A DNA stretch of 64,000 nucleotides. Origin: Lithospermum erythrorhizon (lineage: Eukaryota > Streptophyta > Magnoliopsida > Boraginales > Boraginaceae). The DNA is taken from NCBI GenBank assembly GCA_019722365.1, contig JADFUC010001627.1:1-64000 (forward strand), written 5' to 3'. Made by a program: the position numbers and the translations under genes. Shown here one piece after another: positions 36,163-47,034 of the stretch. The notes under the pieces are model-generated. The model was not told where the DNA came from. It saw only the letters and a list, made by a program, of their open reading frames with translations, and did no database searches. Positions within the stretch are counted from its first letter, which is position 1; each line of letters starts with the position of its first letter.

Positions 36163-36999
36163 ATGTCGATACCTATCATAAAAGATTTTTGTCCTATCAT
36201 ATCTTTGCCTGTGAATGTTAACATTTTACGGGTTAAAAGCATTAGGCGAGATTAGGCGAGAAAAATTCAATGGTACTGCACACTACTCGAAAATATGAAA
36301 GAGGGGAAGAGAGAAATTACCAATTGAAGTTGGAAGAATTTGTGCAAGTGATTTCGAGGCGAATGCATGAAAAACTTTATATAGGCGTCAATGTCTCTTT
36401 TGTAGCAAGGCGTTCGAAGTTTTGTGGTGAGCTTTAACCTGCAGAAGCGTCACAGAATCTCTTAAAGTTTGAAACAAAACCTCTCCTATTTTCTCCTGCT
36501 GTTTGACTATAGTGGTTCATGCTTCCATTTAGATTATCACTTAAAATCGAGGCATCTTTATGTGGAGAATAAAATATTAGGAACCTCCCACGTTGTATTC
36601 TATTTTAGTCGAACATAACTGATTTCCAACAATTGGAATTTCGCTCTAATATTCTCATATAGTTATATTTTAAATCCCGGAAGTTATAATTAAATTATAG
36701 TTCGACTTTCGTTATTGATGATGACTAGTACCGATAAATGATAAACTAGTGATGTTTAGCAGAGCGTCGTATTAATATATATAGATTATGGCGGGCTACA
36801 GTAAGCATCATAACCCAATGTCAATCGAGGATTCTGCAATATATTAATTGTCGACAAATTATGCCGGGCTTATTATTATTTAAATGTGATAATGGGTTGT
36901 GTCCCAATTATTCAGCGGACGTATATTTATGAGATATAACATCTTTATATTTCTAACGTGCCCCAAAGTTGAAATCAACGGGTATTCGGTGGGGATCCA
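36163..36999. other. Decayed Copia-LTR-like sequence
   Basis: No gene. A block at about 36640-36840 (cccggaagttata, catcataaccca) resembles the Copia LTR near 63.5-63.7 kb, and tttatataggcgtc at about 36374 would be a minus-strand TATA box in the same relative place. Probably an old LTR fragment in minus orientation. Confidence 0.35.
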
Positions 37000-37017
37000 T
37001 TTCTTAGGGGTGTCTTG

Positions 37018-38190
37018 CTTGGTCGGTTGATTCGGTTTAAGCCAAAAAATGGAACCCGAGCGCAATGCAGCTCGATTACCAGCGGAGTGCCATCGGTTGA
37101 TTCGTCGGTTCTGTCGGTTACGGTTCGGTTTAGGTTTGAGTTAATTTTGGTATTATCTTGAGCTCAAAATTAAGTCGTATATTGCATCCCAATACGTGTA
37201 ATTTCGATAAAAGCTCGTTGCAGATTAATTATCTGATTTATATGCAGCGTTAATACCTCCGTAAATATATCGATAATGAGCAAAGTTAAATCGAAATTCA
37301 CACCCTTAAAATATAAACAGCAAATCTTGAAGATGCTTGAAAATGATAATAAATAAAAATTTAAATGTCGGTTCGGCTGATTTATTTAATGGCTTTAGAA
37401 ATTAGTCAGTTATCTGGTAGAAACACAAATCGGTTCGATTTAATTTGATTATTTTGGGTTCTGTTTCGATTAGGTTATTTCGGTTTAGAATATTGATACC
37501 TGCTTATTCTTATCAGTTATTTCGATCACAATTCCTTGGCCTTGTATCGTGGTATGCCAATTTCATGACGTCTCTTAGGAGGTTTTTCAGAATTTTTTGT
37601 GTGTAACCCGATTCTGTGGTTTAAATACCTGGCAATTTAGGTTCGAAATTAATTAGGTTGGCGTTTTCGTCTTGGTCGGTTTAGTTCGGTCGGGGTTTTT
37701 GGTTTGATATGATAATATAATATAAAAGTTCGTGATTTAATTAAAAATAAAATCTGTATAAATTCCATTGTCTGTCAATGCGTGATATAGCAGTAGATGA
37801 GTCGTCAGAGCGTATTCTTTCTTGAAACTTTATTATTAATAGATTGTTTTAATCATCTTGTGATAATAGAGATAGACACAAAGCGATTCTTAACATTCAC
37901 GTAATAACGTTGATTCTTGGTCCTTGAAACGTTAAACCGAATATGATTTGGCCCAAATATAGTACTCATGATTTCGAAACTAAAATAGTTATAAAAGTAA
38001 AAATATACTTAAATATAAATATTTTAACGAAAATATATATCTTTCAATTAGGTCGATTAGGTTTCGGTTAAGTTTATCTTTAAAAAGTAAACCGTTAGTT
38101 TGATTTTTTTAACTATAATTCGGTTCGGTCTTTATTTTCTTTCACAGCCAAAGTGGTAAAAGTCGATTCGGTCGATCGTTTTTTAGGTTT
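37018..38190. repeat. TCGGTT/GGTTCGGTT-rich repeat region
   Basis: Clusters of cggttcggttt, gtcggtttagttcggtcg and related words at about 37018-37135, 37425-37490, 37665-37705 and 38045-38185, separated by AT-rich DNA. Such words are typical of the subterminal parts of non-autonomous plant DNA transposons. I could not define ends or a target duplication. Confidence 0.4.
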
Positions 38191-38256
38191 TTGAGCAGAG
38201 GCAGGTAACATACTAGTGTCTGCCATCTCAACTCCAACCTAATATCAAAATCTAAA

Positions 38257-38264
38257 GGCCCAAT
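38257..38264 (+). promoter_or_regulatory. Site II-like GGCCCAAT element of the P0 promoter
   Basis: GGCCCA motifs (TCP-type site II elements) are common in promoters of plant ribosomal protein genes. This one lies about 70 bases upstream of the TATA box and 230 bases before the P0 start codon. Confidence 0.45.
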
Positions 38265-38330
38265 CCAATCTATCCCTCCCCATCTCATTCAATCTAACCC
38301 GTCCAAATTAGGTCAACCCCTCTAAACTAG

Positions 38331-38339
38331 CTATATATC
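38331..38339 (+). promoter_or_regulatory. TATA box of the P0 gene
   Basis: ctatatatc lies about 155 bases upstream of the ATG at 38491. The stretch after it (38365-38480) is pyrimidine-rich, as expected for the leader of a translation-machinery gene. Confidence 0.5.
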
Positions 38340-38490
38340 ACTCAAACATTTTAACTCATCACAATACCCTCCCCACCCACACACCTATACCCAAAACCAA
38401 GGAGGTTAAAGAGACGGTCCCTCCGTCCGCCTTGCCGAACCCCATCGTCTTGGCCCTCCCTTTCCCAACTAATCAATTTCATTATTCGAA

Positions 38491-41344
38491 ATGGCACCAA
38501 AACAAACAAAGGCAGAGAAGAAGATAGCGTACGACCAGAAGCTATGCAATTTGCTGGATGAGTACACGCAGATACTAGTCGCCGCGGCGGATAACGTGGG
38601 GTCGAAGCAACTGCAGAATATAAGGAAGGGACTTAGAGGAGACTCAATTGTGCTTATGGGGAAGAATACTATGATGAAGAGGACTGTTAGAGTCCATGCT
38701 GAAAAAACTGGGAATAATACTATTCTTAATCTCATTCCTTTGCTTCAAGGAAGGCTTCCTTACTTTCCAAAAAACTGCTTTATCATGAATTCCAATTGCT
38801 TTTAAGCCCCTATTTATTGTATATGTAATAAAAGGTTCTAATATCAATTCATTCATTAAATTGTTGTTTGATTAATTAATTAGCGATATATATGTAAAAT
38901 ATCATTTATTATTAAGTGATTCTTAATTGACGTCAAAATTGCTAGGATGACAACTAAAAAAACCGGAGGGAGTATTATTTTATTGATTTTTTGAAAGATG
39001 TTTGATTGTGATATTATTGGTTTCTGGTTAGGGAAATGTTGGGTTGATCTTTACCAAGGGTGATTTGAAGGAAGTGAGCGAGGAAGTGGCCAAGTACAAG
39101 GTTTGTATTTGCCTGAATTTTCGTTTCAATTCAAAATGCTTGATAATTTGTTCTTTTCATTTTTTTATATTTGTATGCTTCAGCTATAGCTAATTATTTG
39201 ATATGTTTGTCGATATTGTTCTATTAATTATTCTGTTGTAATTTGTATTGATGACTAAATATCTGCATATGTCCATGTTTAGTTACGATACTAAGAAATG
39301 TTTGTGAAAATGATACTCTGTATTATCGTTATTTGTGTTGGTATGTTATTTTATCTCTACTGCTATCTTTCATGTGTAAAATGTGCGAAACATATTATCG
39401 AGAGTTTATGCCTAATGTTGCAATTCTTAGTACTTCACATCATCTTCTCTTTATGCTAGCTATTAATTTTAAAACCGTTGAACTTTTACACTCTACAAAG
39501 TTTTTTACATATGTAAAAATATCCAAACTCACCAACACTAACATATACTAATAGTTGGTACATTGTGTGTTTTGTCTATTTAAATAATCTATAAGAAAGA
39601 CAATGTACCAACATATACGAAAGTTTTTTTCTAGTTATTGAAATAGAATGAATAGTTGGTACATCAAAGGGTTATGAATTTGAGTTTAAAAAATTTATCA
39701 AATTTTTTTGCTATGTGTTGGTTGTACTAAAATTCTCAAAATACGTTGAACTTCGTAAAATAATCAAATATAAAAAATTCGACATGTTGAATGTCCTCCA
39801 ACTCATTCAACATATCTTTTTTTGTGTGAACATCCCTAATGCACATTTAGAGTGTTTGACTATCTGTAATAGAGATGTTTAATAATCAAAATGTATGCTT
39901 AGAAGGTTCAACTATGGTGTTGAATGAGTTGGATAAATGAGTTGTTGAATATATCCACCATCTTGTATTGTGAATGAGTGGTCCAAGCTAATGGTGATTT
40001 AGTTTGGTTTCACAGATTTCATATTTCATTTTTGTAAATTTTGTACAATTATCATCACATAGCAAGCAGTTTTTATTGCATTTTTTTATATGATTGAAAT
40101 CATAATTTTGTTTATTTTACAAATAGAGCTTTAGTTTATTTCATTTGGGCACAGTTGGGATTCAATAGAATCTTCATTAAACAAAACCATTTTATTGTGG
40201 AAAAAGTTGAATTGTTGAATTGTTAGGTGAATGAAAGGGAATATGTTGTGAAGTGCTGGAATTTGATATACTAGGTGTAATCAAATGACCATTCTAGGTA
40301 CCAGAAGTATAATAATTGTCTGTTTTAATGTAATTTCATTTAAAGTGAAATTGAGTATGAAATTTAGATTTTAGTACTATTTTGTAGGAGATTATTCGGA
40401 AGCAACACTGCAAGCTTGGAACATAATTTCAATCCATTTTTTAGAATTGTTCTGTATGTCATTTCTAAATCAGTGCGTGGAACAGGCTCATTATATTCAA
40501 ATTGGCTAATGTGCTGCTTCCTGTGTATTTTTTAACATGTTTATAGGTTGGAGCTCCTGCTAGGGTTGGTTTGGTTGCTCCAATTGATGTTGTTGTCGAA
40601 CCTGGAAACACTGGTCTCGATCCATCCCAAACATCTTTCTTCCAGGTTACTTCTATTTTTCTTACCTGTTTGTTGTTGCCACCATGTCCTAGAATCCTCA
40701 TGAAATAACATTTCCCTTCAGGTCTTGAACATCCCCACCAAAATTAACAAGGGTACTGTTGAAATTATCACCCCTGTTGAGCTGATTAAGAAGGGTGACA
40801 AGGTTGGTTCTTCTGAAGCTGCCCTGCTCGCGAAGCTTGCAATCAGGCCATTTTCTTATGGTCTAGTTATCGAATCTGTTTACGACAATGGTTCAGTATT
40901 CAGTCCTGAGGTGCTAAATCTCACCGAAGAGGATCTGATTGAGAAGTTTGCCATGGGAGTGTCTATGGTTACCTCATTGTCACTGGCTATTTCATACCCA
41001 ACCTTGGCAGCTGCACCTCACATGCTCATCAATGGCTACAAAAATCTCTTGTCAGTTGCAGTTGAAACCGAGTATTCCTTCCCGTTGGCTGACAAGGTCA
41101 AGGAATACCTCAAGGTTTGTGTTAAAATCTTTCTTTTATTTTCCAATTCCGGATTCAACCATTCTAATTGAGGATATCTTCTGTGGTGAAACCTGCCTAG
41201 GATCCAAGCAAGTTTGCTGTGGCTGCAGCACCAGCGGCTGCTGCTGATGCTGGCTCTGCTCCTGCTGCTGCAAAGGAGGAGGAGAAGAAGGATGAACCTG
41301 CAGAAGAGTCCGATGATGACTTGGGTTTTGGTTTGTTTGATTAA
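38491..41344 (+). CDS. RPP0: 60S acidic ribosomal protein P0 (uL10), 5 exons
   Basis: Forms the base of the ribosomal stalk: binds 28S rRNA through its N-terminal domain and carries P1/P2 dimers, which recruit translation GTPases. Exons: 38491-38748, 39032-39100, 40547-40645, 40722-41114, 41201-41344, together 963 bases, 320 residues plus stop, the usual plant length. It starts [11 protein letters not shown]; the rRNA-binding part has [15 protein letters not shown] (residues 51-65) and [11 protein letters not shown] (residues 107-117), and the tail has an alanine-rich hinge followed by the acidic [12 protein letters not shown] end shared by P-proteins. Introns 2-4 have GT-AG ends. Intron 1 reads GG at its 5' end instead of GT if the conserved protein is to be made. 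Without splicing, translation would stop after 104 residues. Confidence 0.95.
38900..38974. mobile_element. Stowaway-like MITE end in P0 intron 1
   Basis: ccggagggag followed by TA (38973-38974) is the reverse complement of the ctccctcc end of Stowaway elements. The opposite end was not found, so this may be a solo fragment. Confidence 0.35.
39555..39611. repeat. Short inverted repeat in P0 intron 2
   Basis: ttggtacattgt (39555-39566) and acaatgtaccaa (39600-39611) are perfect 12-base complements with a 33-base loop. The neighbouring catatact and catatacga words extend the similarity. Probably a remnant of a small MITE. Confidence 0.5.
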
Positions 41345-43200
41345 GTCCCTGCTTGTTTTGTTCTACCAACTGAGTTTTGTTCATGTTTTGGAGTAATGTT
41401 TTGTTCCAACTTATGTTAGTGATCCATCTGGAGGATTTTGGAGTATTTCTTTTCCTGCTTTACCATTTCAGCAACTGAATGTGAATTTTTAGAGTTCGAT
41501 TCCATGTCACTTATTTGAATATCCTTTTGATTTTCTTCCTTACATCACTCACATTCTCTTAAAAAGTTTATTTGTAAATTAAAATTATAAAAATAATAAA
41601 AATTAGTTGCACGTCTTTTCTTCTATAATAGGTGAATTCCCATAAAATTTATTCACTTATTCTATTCACATCTTAAATTTATACTTTTCTTATTTTGTAG
41701 TTATTTTTTTTCTTCTCTCATTTTTTCTTTTTTTCAATTATATACTCCTTTCGTTTCTCTTTATTTGAGTTTCTAGTCTTAATTATTTTTTGTTATTAAA
41801 TTATCAATCAATCAATTATATAATTTCAATTAATTGACATTTTATATTTTCAATGTATTTTTGGCTAATTTTTGCCTTTTCTTCATTTATGCCAGAAACG
41901 ACAGCATAATTAAAAGCGTTAACGATAGTAGTGAAAATAAAAATAAAAAATCAAATATTTTGTCATATATAAAATATAAATTAAAAAAGATATTTGATTC
42001 AATATTCATATTTAATAAGAAAGATATTATTATTATTTTAATTTTAATTTAATTTTTAAATTTTATTGACATAAAATATTTAATTTTAATTTTGCTAATA
42101 ATGTTAAATCAAGTTAAAAACATATATAAAAAATTAAACCAAATAAATAAATAAAAGTGGTGATTGAAAAGAATTTTGGAAAAATTTAGAAAAATCGGAT
42201 GTTATTGTTTTTAGTGATAATTGAAGTATGAATTATTAGTGTTTACTTTTTCACTAGCATAAAATGAGAAATATATCGTAAATGAAGTGTTGCAAATATT
42301 AAATTTATTACTTAATAGTAATTATAACTCTCTAAAAAAATAAGGCGAATGACAAGATCCAAGTGACTTTTAGGGGGTCTGAATGATTATTGAAAGATTT
42401 CTTCTTTTAAGTTCCATAATGGTAACTTTGATGACGCTGATGCTTTCTACTTCATTTTCTCCGACTTCCGTTTAAAACAATTGCTAATTCTCCTCATATT
42501 TCCAAAGAGCTTAGCTTTCATTCGATTTATATTATTAATGATATTTATTTTCACAAGCATTTATTATACGACTATCACTTAAACAAAAAGAATCACAGAT
42601 TTTTGTTACCAACTAAGATTTGGCCAAGTTTTTTAAATTTGAAAAATATTCTTATCTTATTTTAATTCTTGGCTTCATAATTTTGCTTCATTTAATACGC
42701 GGGCGCAATGACAAATTTCTTTTATTTAATATAATGAACTATTTATATAAAAAAAAAGGCGAATAAAAAGAAAGGCTAATGTCATCTAATAGCATTCTCG
42801 TTTGAAAAATGAACAATTTCAACAATTGTTCTTCAAGATTATTTTATTTCGATGACTCTTGTTAAAGAATCCTTCAAGTCAATTTATGACTAAAAGAAAA
42901 ATATTGAACTTCTATTTTCTTCCCATTTTAGGTCTAATCTAAATGCGAATCACCTTCCTCCTCAATCGAACCACCTTAAAAAGGTTAATGGCACTCTTCA
43001 GCCTTCGAGGGGTTTCCAAATTGAGGACACCTATGCTACGTAGAGGCATAAGCACCTCTATGATTCCTAATATGAAGGAACTATATGTTGCTAGATTATG
43101 ATTCCTAAAAGTTTGAATAATATTTAGTTCATATTTTGTTGTTTTGGAAAAATAAATTGGAACAAGTTATCGATAGAAAATTCTGGCTGACTCGCGGACA
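41345..43200. other. P0 3' flank and AT-rich intergenic stretch
   Basis: The first few hundred bases contain the P0 3' untranslated region. The rest is very AT-rich, with no recognised gene or repeat ends. Confidence 0.45.
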
Positions 43201-43261
43201 ATGTCGCTCTCTTTAAGACGTTTCGTAGTTATGTATGGATGTGTGCACTACAGTCTAGGTT

Positions 43262-43331
43262 CAGTGGTAAATGAAATGAGGGGATCTTAAGAAATCATTA
43301 GGAAATCATTGCATTATAATTATATTATTTC
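43262..43331 (+). repeat. Third copy of the inverted-repeat core (about 70 bp)
   Basis: Starting at ttcagtggtaaatgaaatga and ending in attatattattt, it is almost identical to 49798-49866 and to the reverse complement of about 47053-47121. Outside this core the flanks differ, so this is a solo fragment of the repeat that flanks the DUF4283 ORF. Confidence 0.7.
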
Positions 43332-43429
43332 CATAGATGTGTTAAGCATAATGAACATCTACTAGCAATATTCCTAGTATTAAGGATAATGAACATGTTA
43401 AGAACACTGTAACAGAACCTAGAAGAAGC

Positions 43430-44575
43430 AAGAGAGCTAGAGTAGCAAAAAATTATGGGTTAGACTTTTATGCTTATACATTAGAAGAGGATCCTACAAA
43501 TCTCCAAAAAGCTTTGTCTTCTTTGGATGCTGACCTGTGGCAAGAGGCCATCAACGATGAAATGGACTCTCTTGAGCCTGACAGAACATGGCACTTAGTA
43601 AACTTAACACCAAGCAAGTCTAGGTTGCAAATGGATTCTAAAAAGAAGTCGAACCACGGTAGTATCGATACAAGGCCTGCTTAGCAAAAGGTTTTAGGCA
43701 AGTAGAGAAAATATAGACTTTTGACACCTTTTCACCAGCCATTGTGATAACATCTATTAGAGTTTTGATTTCATAGTTGGCGCTTACATAATTTAGGTAC
43801 ACCCATATTGTAACAGCGCGATCAAGGTATCAAGGCGGCCATGCAGAAGATACGCTACACAGCCACAGAAATAGCGGCGAATAGCTGTGTAAATAGCGGC
43901 GAATAGCTGATTTTTGGAGTTCACGCTATGGACCGCTAAACGCTATTCACAACTTCGTGGCAGACACCAAACGAATGTTAAGATCAAGCGCTTTTAAAAC
44001 GGTGATTTGTAAGAGGAGATCCATATAAATCAACCTGAAGGGTTCGTGATTCATGGCTAAGAACATAAAGTTTGCAAGTTAGATAAATCTTTGTACTGCC
44101 TTGCTGTTTCAAGCAAATCTACATGTTAAGTTCGATGATTTAGTTCTCTCATGGGTTTAAAGTGATCGAAAGTGACAAATGCATATGTTATAACTACGGT
44201 GACATTTGCTCTATGTATTTGTCTATATGTGGATGACTTGCTCATATTTGGTTCTAATATTCATGTTGTTACGTCAGGAAGTCATTACAGCGCTTAGCTT
44301 TGATATGAAGCGGACCACGGGAAGTTCTACGTAATCTTTGGTGTTAAGATTACTAGGTCTGAAAAGGAAATTTCTTTGGATCAATCTTATTACATTGAAA
44401 AGATTCTAAGAAATATAATTACTTTGACTATAAACCTGCTTGTACACCATATGATCCAAGTGTAAAATTATTTAAGAATACTGGGGACAGTATGAGACAA
44501 TCTGACTATGCGAGCATCATCGGTAGTTCCTCCATAGAGCATCAGCATGCTATTGAAAGTGGTAAATGTAGATAA
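43430..44575 (+). pseudogene. Broken Ty1/Copia reverse transcriptase
   Basis: Translation of plus-strand pieces gives the Copia polymerase order with stops and shifts: near 43520-43600 LWQEAINDEMDSLEPDRTWH (the W-x-x-A...E-x-x-SL...TW signature); near 44225 YVDDLLIFGSN, the catalytic YVDD box; and near 44415-44520 FDYKPACTPYDPS then SDYASIIGS, the conserved stretch after the catalytic domain. In-frame stops (for example around 43682) and missing parts between these blocks show that it is dead. No LTRs were matched to it. Confidence 0.75.
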
Positions 44576-45399
44576 TTTAAGAGAATCATAAACTTGGCTT
44601 ACATTATCAAAAGTTTCCATCAGATTTGAAGCGGTATAAATACGCCGATCGAATACTTTTGTCAAACGACCAAAGTAACGAGTGGCAATGTTTTAGTGAT
44701 AGGTCGCGGAGCCGCTGGAAGTCAAAGAAACATACTATTTTAACGCAGTCCACCATGGAGTTAAAATTGCACTAGCGCCCGGCCAAAACAAGGCCAGGTT
44801 GGTCGGTATTCCGCTAATGTAGATTCCGCATGGAACGACTCAATACTAACCGTGGCCGATCCAATCGCGTAGTATCACGCGACAAAATCCGTAACTCAAG
44901 CATTATAACGGTAAAGAGATTTACAAATACGTTGTAAAGACAACACTATTATGTGAGTTTCTATCGATGTGAACTATTATTAGATCGGATCATGTGTTGA
45001 TGATAATTTAGCGCACTTTGACGAAAAGCGCGACTAGCTAGAGAAAGCCCATCGAACTTCAAAAGTGGATGACTAATGCTCTTAGAATGATGATTTACAC
45101 ACAACGGTAACTCCAAATTCTAAGGACCGGAGAGATCCCATGAATTAGTTCAACGCCAGAAAAACAAGTCATTGAGGCGAGTATGCAACTATGCTATTTC
45201 AGATGGTGGCTAACAAGTTCAAGTTTATATTTGGATGAGTTAATAGAAACTCATCGAGATCTATACTCTATGCTGAGCGGAGTAACGAGCTACAAGAGTA
45301 CTTTTCAATAGACTCACCCACAATTTGGTGTTTGTTTAATAACCCGTCTGTGATATGTACTATTATAATATTATTCAAAGTGTGGCTGAGTTTATGTTC

Positions 45400-46500
45400 G
45401 AGTCAGACATAAACCGAGACGAAAACTAAACCGCAAACCAAACGAGACTCAAACACAACTCTAGAAATATCTCACCTACCACCACTATTCATCATCATCA
45501 TCCAAAACCCATCCCCTTTTCCCCTTCTTGGCCGAGATTCCATGTCCCCCCTCGACTTTTTTTTTTCCTTATTTCTTCCAATTCCTTGTGCTTAAAGACA
45601 TTACTAAAAGTTGATTTTCATCTTCTCCTCAACATTCCGCATCTCCTCGAGGTAAAGAAAGTCAGGTTGAACTGCATAAGTGGGGTGTTTTGTTTCAGAC
45701 CCTCGCTACTTATCTCGGTGGATAGTTTATGCTCCATTTGGGCATAAGTTTCCTCCCCGCAGTCGAGGTTGATTTATATACATTAGTTGTAGAAAACTGA
45801 TTTTATACTGAGTTGATCGAGTTGATTGAATTGCCGAGTTGGATAAAGTTAAGCCGAGTTATCGAGTCAGCTTTGAAGCTGATAAAGTTGTTTCAGTTGC
45901 CGAGTTGATAAAGTTGTTGGAGTTGGTCGAGTGTGTTACCAGGGATCGAGTAGTATTATAGTTGTTGTCGAGTCATGACTCGCTTTTTACTAGTCATTGA
46001 AGCCAAGTATGTCGCCCTTATCAATCGATAGGGCAGAGTCGAAAGTGGTTAAGCCGCATTATTACGCCTTTCTTGAAACGTGACATATGTTATCATGATT
46101 GCCGTATTTGAATAAAAAGTTTTAAGATAATTTAATTTATGAACATACGAAATGATAAATGAAATTGGCATAATGACTCTCAGATTAAGATCTTAAGTTG
46201 AATAATATTATGTACTACTTACTCTATTGTATGCTTATATCACATTGGTACAATCGTATGTTTGGGGTTAATTTCATTCTCGAGATATATATTCACTAGT
46301 TCTCTCGCAATTTTACAATCTCTATTCGCTTATGGCTGCAATTTCATCGTTAGGTTGACAGTGTGGCGCCAGATTTATTTCGGCTTGCTCGAGTGATCGT
46401 GGCCTTAGAGCCTAGGCGAAATAAGTGAAGGCAAAGTTTCTTGATCCTCATAGTCAAGTTGTTTTTGGATTGTAGTAAGTTGTTTATATTGTTATTATTT
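45400..46500 (+). mobile_element. Gypsy-LTR-like fragment related to the intron-4 insertion
   Basis: Contains the same ordered blocks as 17.44-19.2 kb: a pyrimidine-rich leader with cccttcttggccgag (about 45523), ctcgaggtaaagaaagtcagg (about 45645), a gggcataagtttcctccccg block (about 45740) and gagttgatcgagttgattga repeats (about 45810-45920). The two are clearly diverged copies of one family. Ends were not defined. Confidence 0.5.
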
Positions 46501-47034
46501 TGGGATTTATGGCTATTGTGATGTCGATATTTTGTACAGCCAATTGGAGATTGTCAGATATTGGTTGTTATTGTGTGGTTGCGTAAAACACCACGCATTT
46601 AATTCTTTTTTCTTAAAATTGTTCTTTGTATATTTGCTTTCTTTATTGGTTGTTTCAGATGTGTGTCTTTTGAACTCGTGTCATCCAATGACAAGCGACT
46701 TTAAATGGCCTGGTGATTCGACGATTCTTAACCTCATGTCATTACATGGAGGGCGCTTCCTATGAAATTTGGGGCAAAATTTCTAGAAGCGCTCACTATA
46801 TCGGCTGGGGACGGCATGGCCTTTATTGCACAATTATTTGTATATACACCCTTGAAAGGTTAACAGGTGGTACGAATGCTGAGATGTAGTTCAAGACTAT
46901 GAGTCACTCTAGTAACGCCTAAACTGTGATTCACTACGCCAAGGTTCAAATCGAAAGATACCTTTGTTTATGCACCGACTTATGGTTTTTGATATTGCTC
47001 AAGGAAATATTTTAAAAATTCAAGTGGGGATCAA
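46501..47034. other. Short intergenic stretch
   Basis: Only short frames and no recognised family; it lies between the Gypsy-like fragment and the inverted-repeat unit. Confidence 0.35.

Noticed and set aside
38469..38735. 88-codon minus-strand frame
   Set aside because: Antisense shadow of P0 exon 1.
41136..41384. Glutamine-rich minus-strand frame
   Set aside because: It is the antisense of the alanine-rich hinge of P0 (gctgctgct repeats), not a separate gene.
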